From Ailanthus altissimus (Eukaryota > Streptophyta > Magnoliopsida > Sapindales > Simaroubaceae): 64,000 nucleotides of DNA. The stretch's first letter is position 1. Every line of letters begins with the position of its first letter. The notes beneath the pieces were generated by a model. It worked only from the letters and a program-made list of their open reading frames with translations, was not told the origin of the DNA and did no database searches. Shown here in pieces: positions 59,723 through 64,000 of the stretch. The stretch lies in contig OX327690.1 of assembly GCA_946807835.1 (NCBI GenBank), positions 17,766,501-17,830,500 of the forward strand. Direction: 5' to 3'. The position numbers were made by a program, and so were the translations under genes.

Positions 59723-59882
59723 AAATATTCCTTGATTCAAAATCTTCCAAATAAGAAGGCTTCTAGATTTGATCCATACCAATACTTTATCACCAAGAGT
59801 TGAGTTCAGTTAAGTCTCCACCAAGACTTAACTTTTCCTCGGGCTAGTGACTTTGGTCTCTAAAGGCATTCGTGAAGCTTAC

Positions 59883-61292
59883 TGATAAGGGTAAAATTGT
59901 CATATATTTTCTCATGCTTTTATTTTGATATTTCATTGTTTTATGAGAATAGATGACTATTTATGTGCATTATTGTTATTTATAGGGACTTGAACGAAAT
60001 TTAAAATGCAAAGTTTTCAAAGTATGTGTCCATAGCCCCAGCGCCACAAGTATTTTCGCCCCAGCGTTGGAATAGTGATCGAAATAAGAAAAACGACCTG
60101 CTTAAGTCGCGTCTAGCGCCCCAGCGCCGAAGAGTCACCGCGCCAGTGGTGAAGCCGTTTTCATGCAGCGCCCCAGCGCCAAGATCCCACCGCTCCAGCG
60201 GTAATAGCTTTTTCACACGTCGCCCCAGCGACAGATGCATAGCGCGCCAGCGGTAGTGCGAGTCCTAGTCCGACGAGAATTGAGATTTTCAAGCTCATAT
60301 CAATCCCTATAAAAAGCCACTCGTTCCCAACCTTCAAGAATGAATCCAAGACGACCCAAGAGCACCAAGAATATAGAGCACAAGTCTTGGAGAGCAATAG
60401 GAGCTTAATTGAAGCAACTTTAGAGAGAGATACAAGACGTTCTTCGGCATCAAGAGTTCCTAGGCAGCGTAATTAAGAGCAATTCGACGTCTATATCGGT
60501 TTGCTAATAATTGTATCATGATTTATAATTATTTTTACTGCTGTTCTCTTGTAGCCATGAGCTAACTTATTTTCTAGGGTTAATATTTGAACTCAATATG
60601 TGTGCTTAATTGTCATATCCTTTAGTATTTAATAAACTTAGTCATTTATTATTTAAATTACTTGTGTTTAATGCTTCAATATATCTGGCCAATATATGGT
60701 GAATGAGTTGGTAATATTATTGATAAACTCGGAAGAGGAATCATAATATTTAGACCTAGGTAATTTGATGCATGATTGTAGAGTAACATTCAATGTTGCA
60801 TATGCAAGCTTCAATTTAGGATAGGAATATACCTAATTGGCATGTATGATCAATAAGACCTAATCTTAATGAATCTTAATTTATTACAAGTATCATAGGA
60901 ATATAGGTATTTGGTAAATTAGGGTATACTTGCATGACCTTGGAAGAGGCTTGTGAATACATTAGTGTCTTGATCAATAATAAAGACTAAGTGAGTTAAA
61001 TATTAGAGGATTAATCATTAGAAACATATTGAGGGATAATATTAATCCTAGGTTTTCTCTACATTGCTATCTTCTTATTCTCTTTGCATTGTGTTTTTAC
61101 TTTTATATTTTCTACATTCATTCTTAGGTTTTTATTTATCTGAATAATTATTAGGAAGATATAATTTTAGTAATTGGTTAAAAAGAAAACATTATCCCTG
61201 TGGGTTCGACATCCGACTTATTTAGTCTCTTTATTACTTGCATACGATAGTGTATACTTGCACTTAATTTATGATATAGAAATATCGCATCA
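59883..61292 (+). mobile_element. Solo LTR inside the copia element
   Basis: tgataagggtaaaatt...atatcgcatca, 1410 bp, with perfect duplication CTTAC (59878-59882 and 61293-61297). Sister of 54497-55938. GC-rich block (gcgccccagcgcc units) at 60032-60260, TATAAAAA at 60308-60315. Overlapping short open frames in the GC-rich block are by-products of its composition. Confidence 0.95.
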
Positions 61293-61297
61293 CTTAC

Positions 61298-62579
61298 ATA
61301 GGGTATACATACGTTGCATTTCTTTTCGACCCTCATCACCTCGGTAAGTACTGTTTGGATGTCGCCTAGTGATCTGTATTGCCCCAACACCCCGTGTTAG
61401 GACACTAATGGCTATCCCAGTAAGCACATAGAGCTCCTCATTGTGCTTCTCACCCTCAAACCTTATAGGTTATTTCTTTACCCTTAATTTTTCTTTTTTT
61501 GCTCTAACCAAATACCATTCCCATCGAGCTTGCCTAGGGATATCAAGTTTCTCCTCAGATCAGGAACATGCCTTACACTATATAAGTCTTTATTTTCTCC
61601 ACCTTGCATCCTCAACCTTATGTCACCAACTCCTATGATCTTATGTCATTCTCCATTAGAGCTTTACCTCTCTTGGCTTTGTAATTGGTAAACATCGATC
61701 TGTTGGGACACATATGAACGCTGCACTCTAAATCTAGTATCCATTTGCTAGCGTACTTTCCCTTGAAGCTACCAACGTGTCTACAATGTCAGTATCTTCC
61801 CCCAAAGTACCAATTACTACACACCCTTCTTGGCCTTTTATTTTCGAACAATCCTTCATAAAGTGCCCTTCCTTATTATAAAAGAAACACTTCTTGGATC
61901 CCCTCTTTGATTGGTTACTCTTCGTTCCTTATGCAAGCGATGCTGTTGTACTCTCAGACTCAGATCTTTTTGTTAATTCTTTTAAGTTCAATGATGTCTT
62001 GGCGTCATTCATCGTTAAGGACTCCTTACTATACAGCAATGTATCAACAAAGCTGTCATAGCTTTTCGGTAAGGAACTTAATAACATTATGGCCTTGTCT
62101 TCATCTTTAGTCTTGATGCCCAATTGCTCAACACTTATGATGATCTTGTTGAACTCATTAATGTGAGCTCTTAATGAAGATCTCTCGTACATTATTAACT
62201 AATATAGTTTTCTTTTTAATAAGAAGTCTATTTGCAAGAGACTTCTTCATATATAATGCTTCAAGTCTCTTCCATAGCCTCAAAGCTATTTCTTCATCAC
62301 CAACTTCCTTTAATACTTCATCGCTCAATGCTAGGATTATAGTGTTGTAAGTCTTTTTCTGAATCATGTCCCAATCGTTCTGCTCGGACTTTGAGATTGT
62401 CATCCCTTCGCTTGTTAAGGAAATGGCTTCCTCCAATGCTGAGTCTAGTCATTCCTTTACTAGTAAAGCCCTAACTTTCATCCTCCAAAGATTAAAGTCA
62501 TTCATCCCATTGAACTTTTCTATTTCTTACTTGATTGCAGCCATGTTTTAAATACCCCAGGTGTGTATTATCGAACCTT
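61298..62579 (-). pseudogene. copia gag and protease-start remnant
   Basis: Minus strand, from about 62550 down. The gag N-part (62158-62436) reads DWDMIQKKTYNTIILALSDE and LWKRLEALYMKKSLANRL. It continues in another frame at 61929-62192 with HINEFNKIIISVEQLGIK, LLSSLPKSYDSFVDTLLYSK and LNLKELTKRSE. A zinc-knuckle relic (KKCFFYNKEGHFMKDC) lies at about 61850-61895. The protease start reads YASKWILDLECSVHMCP (about 61715-61765), with DSG changed to DLE. Frameshifts occur but few stops. Confidence 0.85.
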
Positions 62580-62592
62580 AGCTCTGATACCA
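62580..62592 (-). other. Primer-binding site (tRNA-Met) of the copia element
   Basis: agctctgatacca on the plus strand reads TGGTATCAGAGCT on the minus strand, three bases from the 5' LTR: a perfect match to the copia consensus. Confidence 0.92.
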
Positions 62593-62595
62593 GTT

Positions 62596-63478
62596 TGTTG
62601 GAGGAATCACTCTTCTCCCCGTGAGAATAGATTAAAGTGACGATCTCTAATCAAGTTAAACCTCAACCCCTAACCTCTTTATGCAGCGGAATAACCTGTA
62701 TATCAAGCAAAATAACAAGAATTCAAAGAAGAAAATAAATAGCACAATGCAATCACTTATGGTTCGGCCAACTGTCGATGTTCATGGTGGATCCGAATAT
62801 CCTAGCCTTTCTTATTAACTCCCTAGAGATTTTATAAGAAAAACCAAATGAAGAACCTTCAAAAAGATTTGATGTTTAGTGTACCCTTACTCTACCACGA
62901 GCAATGTACACCCAAATGACGGTTCCACGCTAGCGCACACAATCATTTAGTGGCTACCTAGTTCTTCCCTTCTCTTAGAGTCTCTTTTAATGCTTGATCT
63001 TAACTAAAGGGTTTATAAGTGTTTATACAAGTGTTATTTTGTGCCTACTAACCCTATTCCTTAGTGGGGTAAGAGTCCACTTATTTTAAAAGTCCTAAAT
63101 TTCTCAAAACTCAAATTCCATATCAAAAAGAAACTTTCCCCTGCTTTGGTGCTGCCACGCTGAGGTCCTGGCACTGTGGCGCTGAGCCTTAATGCGTCCA
63201 ACATTGCGACGCTGGGAACCTGGTGCCACGGCATTGGAGTACTGATCTAGGCATCGAGGCGCTCAGCCTTGGACGTTACGGTGCTGGCCCCTGTTTCTAG
63301 CTCCGCGCATTTCCTCACTTTCTTTGCATCTTCAGGTCTCGTTTCACTTCCCTCTTTATATCCCACACGTCCTAAACTTCCCTATGTCCTACAAGTTCTA
63401 GACTTCTTGTGACTCTCCTCTTTGATATTCATCCCAATTCTTTTCAAAATAAGATTGTTGAATCTCCAAATCTCCAAT
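62596..63478 (-). repeat. 5' LTR (right copy) of the copia element in TFIIE-alpha
   Basis: tgttggaggaatcac...tctccaata, matching the left copy but with a longer GC-rich block (63148-63290, about 100 bases more). Confidence 0.85.
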
Positions 63479-63546
63479 ATAACTTGTGGTAGAGAGTGAC
63501 AAGTTAGCAACTATATAAGGGAATGAAGTGCTTCAAAGATTTTATA
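63479..63546 (+). pseudogene. TFIIE-alpha fragment, continued
   Basis: cttgtggtagagagtgacaa reads LVVESDKLAT and joins the CENYNRE sequence that ends at 58919. After this the frame gives a stop and no further recognisable TFIIE-alpha sequence before another LTR fragment starts at about 63547. Confidence 0.78.
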
Positions 63547-64000
63547 AGAACTCTAATCAAGTTCAACCTCAAACCCTAACCTCTTTACACAGTGGAATAA
63601 CATGTATATCAAGCAAAATAACAAGAAAGCAAAGTAGAAAATAAAGAGTACAATGCAATCACTTACGTGGTTCGGCCAATTGTCAACGTCTATGGTGGAT
63701 CCAAAGATCCTAACCTCTTTTATTAATTCCTTATAGATTTTATAAGAAAAATTCAATGAAGAACTTTCAAAATGACCTAATGTTTAGTGTACCCTTACTC
63801 AACCACGAGCAATGTACACCCAAACGACAGTTCCATACTAGCGCACACAAGCACTTAGTGTCTACCTAGTTCTTCCCTTCTTTTAGAGTCTTTCTTAATG
63901 CTTGATCTCAACTAAAGGGTTTATAAGTGCTTATATAGAAATTATTTCATGCCTACTAACCCTATTCATTAGTGGAGTAAGAGTCTACTTATTTTAAAAG
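63547..64000 (-). repeat. Third, 5'-trimmed copy of the 62596-63478 LTR family (runs off the window)
   Basis: ctctaatcaagttcaacctc and the following ~450 bases match the LTR at 62596 from about 62651 onward (cctctttac.cagtggaataac, acaatgcaatcactta, gtacacccaaa). It lacks the first ~50 bases of the LTR. A fragment of a related element or a tandem LTR. Confidence 0.8.

Larger units (their letters stand above)
58920..63478 (-). mobile_element. Ty1/copia element inserted in the TFIIE-alpha fragment, internally deleted
   Basis: LTRs at about 58920-59722 and 62596-63478. The primer-binding site is at 62580-62592 on the minus strand. Gag and protease are read right to left to about 61300. Integrase, RT and RNase H are essentially absent, so most of pol is deleted. 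The flanks join TFIIE-alpha sequence (gaact/taact as an imperfect target duplication). A solo LTR (59883-61292) sits inside. Confidence 0.85.

Noticed and set aside
59428..59723. Open frames on both strands near the copia LTR GC block
   Set aside because: They lie within the LTR and are not conserved in frame in the second copy.
60001..60397. Overlapping open frames on both strands in the GC-rich block
   Set aside because: GC-rich repeats lack AT-rich stop codons, which opens frames by composition. The block is part of a solo LTR.
1..64000. tRNA, rRNA or pararetrovirus sequences
   Set aside because: No cloverleaf-like tRNA, no ribosomal sequence and no caulimovirus-type domain order was seen; all RT-containing units have LTRs or LINE features.

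Overview
This is plant nuclear DNA, almost certainly from a eudicot. The only intact host gene is the 3' half of an AUXIN RESPONSE FACTOR 6-type gene (1-2963, + strand) with clean GT-AG introns, a Q-rich activation region, a PB1 domain and a miR167 target site. The remaining ~60 kb is intergenic DNA built of nested LTR retrotransposons, a LINE, simple repeats and two broken host-gene copies. I cannot name the species from sequence alone.

Layout. 4694-11448: decayed Ty3/gypsy element (+). 13543-34127: old Ty1/copia element (+) that served as a landing pad. One solo LTR (15987-19857) carries a second solo LTR (16614-17977). A 3'-truncated LTR (20532-21588) carries a solo LTR (21589-32832), which carries a young complete 9.3-kb element (21618-30907). 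34128-38470: non-coding decayed repeats. 38480-45215: LINE remnant split by a minus-strand copia element (39261-44662). 45501-45920: micro- and minisatellites. About 46390-57560: Athila-like Ty3/gypsy element (+) with a solo LTR in its reverse transcriptase region (50298-51637) and a LONELY GUY (LOG) cytokinin-activating-enzyme pseudogene in its 3' region, itself split by a solo LTR (54497-55938). 57590-58545: end of a copia element. 58600-58919 and 63479-63546: a TFIIE-alpha gene fragment split by a minus-strand copia element (58920-63478) that contains another solo LTR (59883-61292).

Seven insertions have perfect 5-bp target-site duplications that I could read directly (CTTTA, AGCAC, AGCAT, ATTAT, GATAC, GGTAG, CTTAC). 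This fixes the order of insertion unambiguously. Six of the seven are solo LTRs.

The most unusual object is the young element at 21618-30907. Its two 2.19-kb LTRs are nearly identical and its target-site duplication is perfect, so it moved recently. Its internal region is nevertheless a copia polyprotein destroyed by stops and frameshifts. In place of coding capacity, LTR and interior form a nearly continuous chain of short perfect hairpins (stems of 6-14 bp, loops mostly 3-5 nt). It includes a four-copy array in which an invariant 18-nt loop is presented on stems of different sequence that still pair. A diverged solo LTR of the same family keeps one of these hairpins by paired substitutions. 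I read this as a non-autonomous, structure-based retroelement.

A second cross-cutting signal is a GC-rich AGCGC-type module. It lies 40-115 bp upstream of the TATA box in LTRs of several otherwise unrelated families, on both strands.
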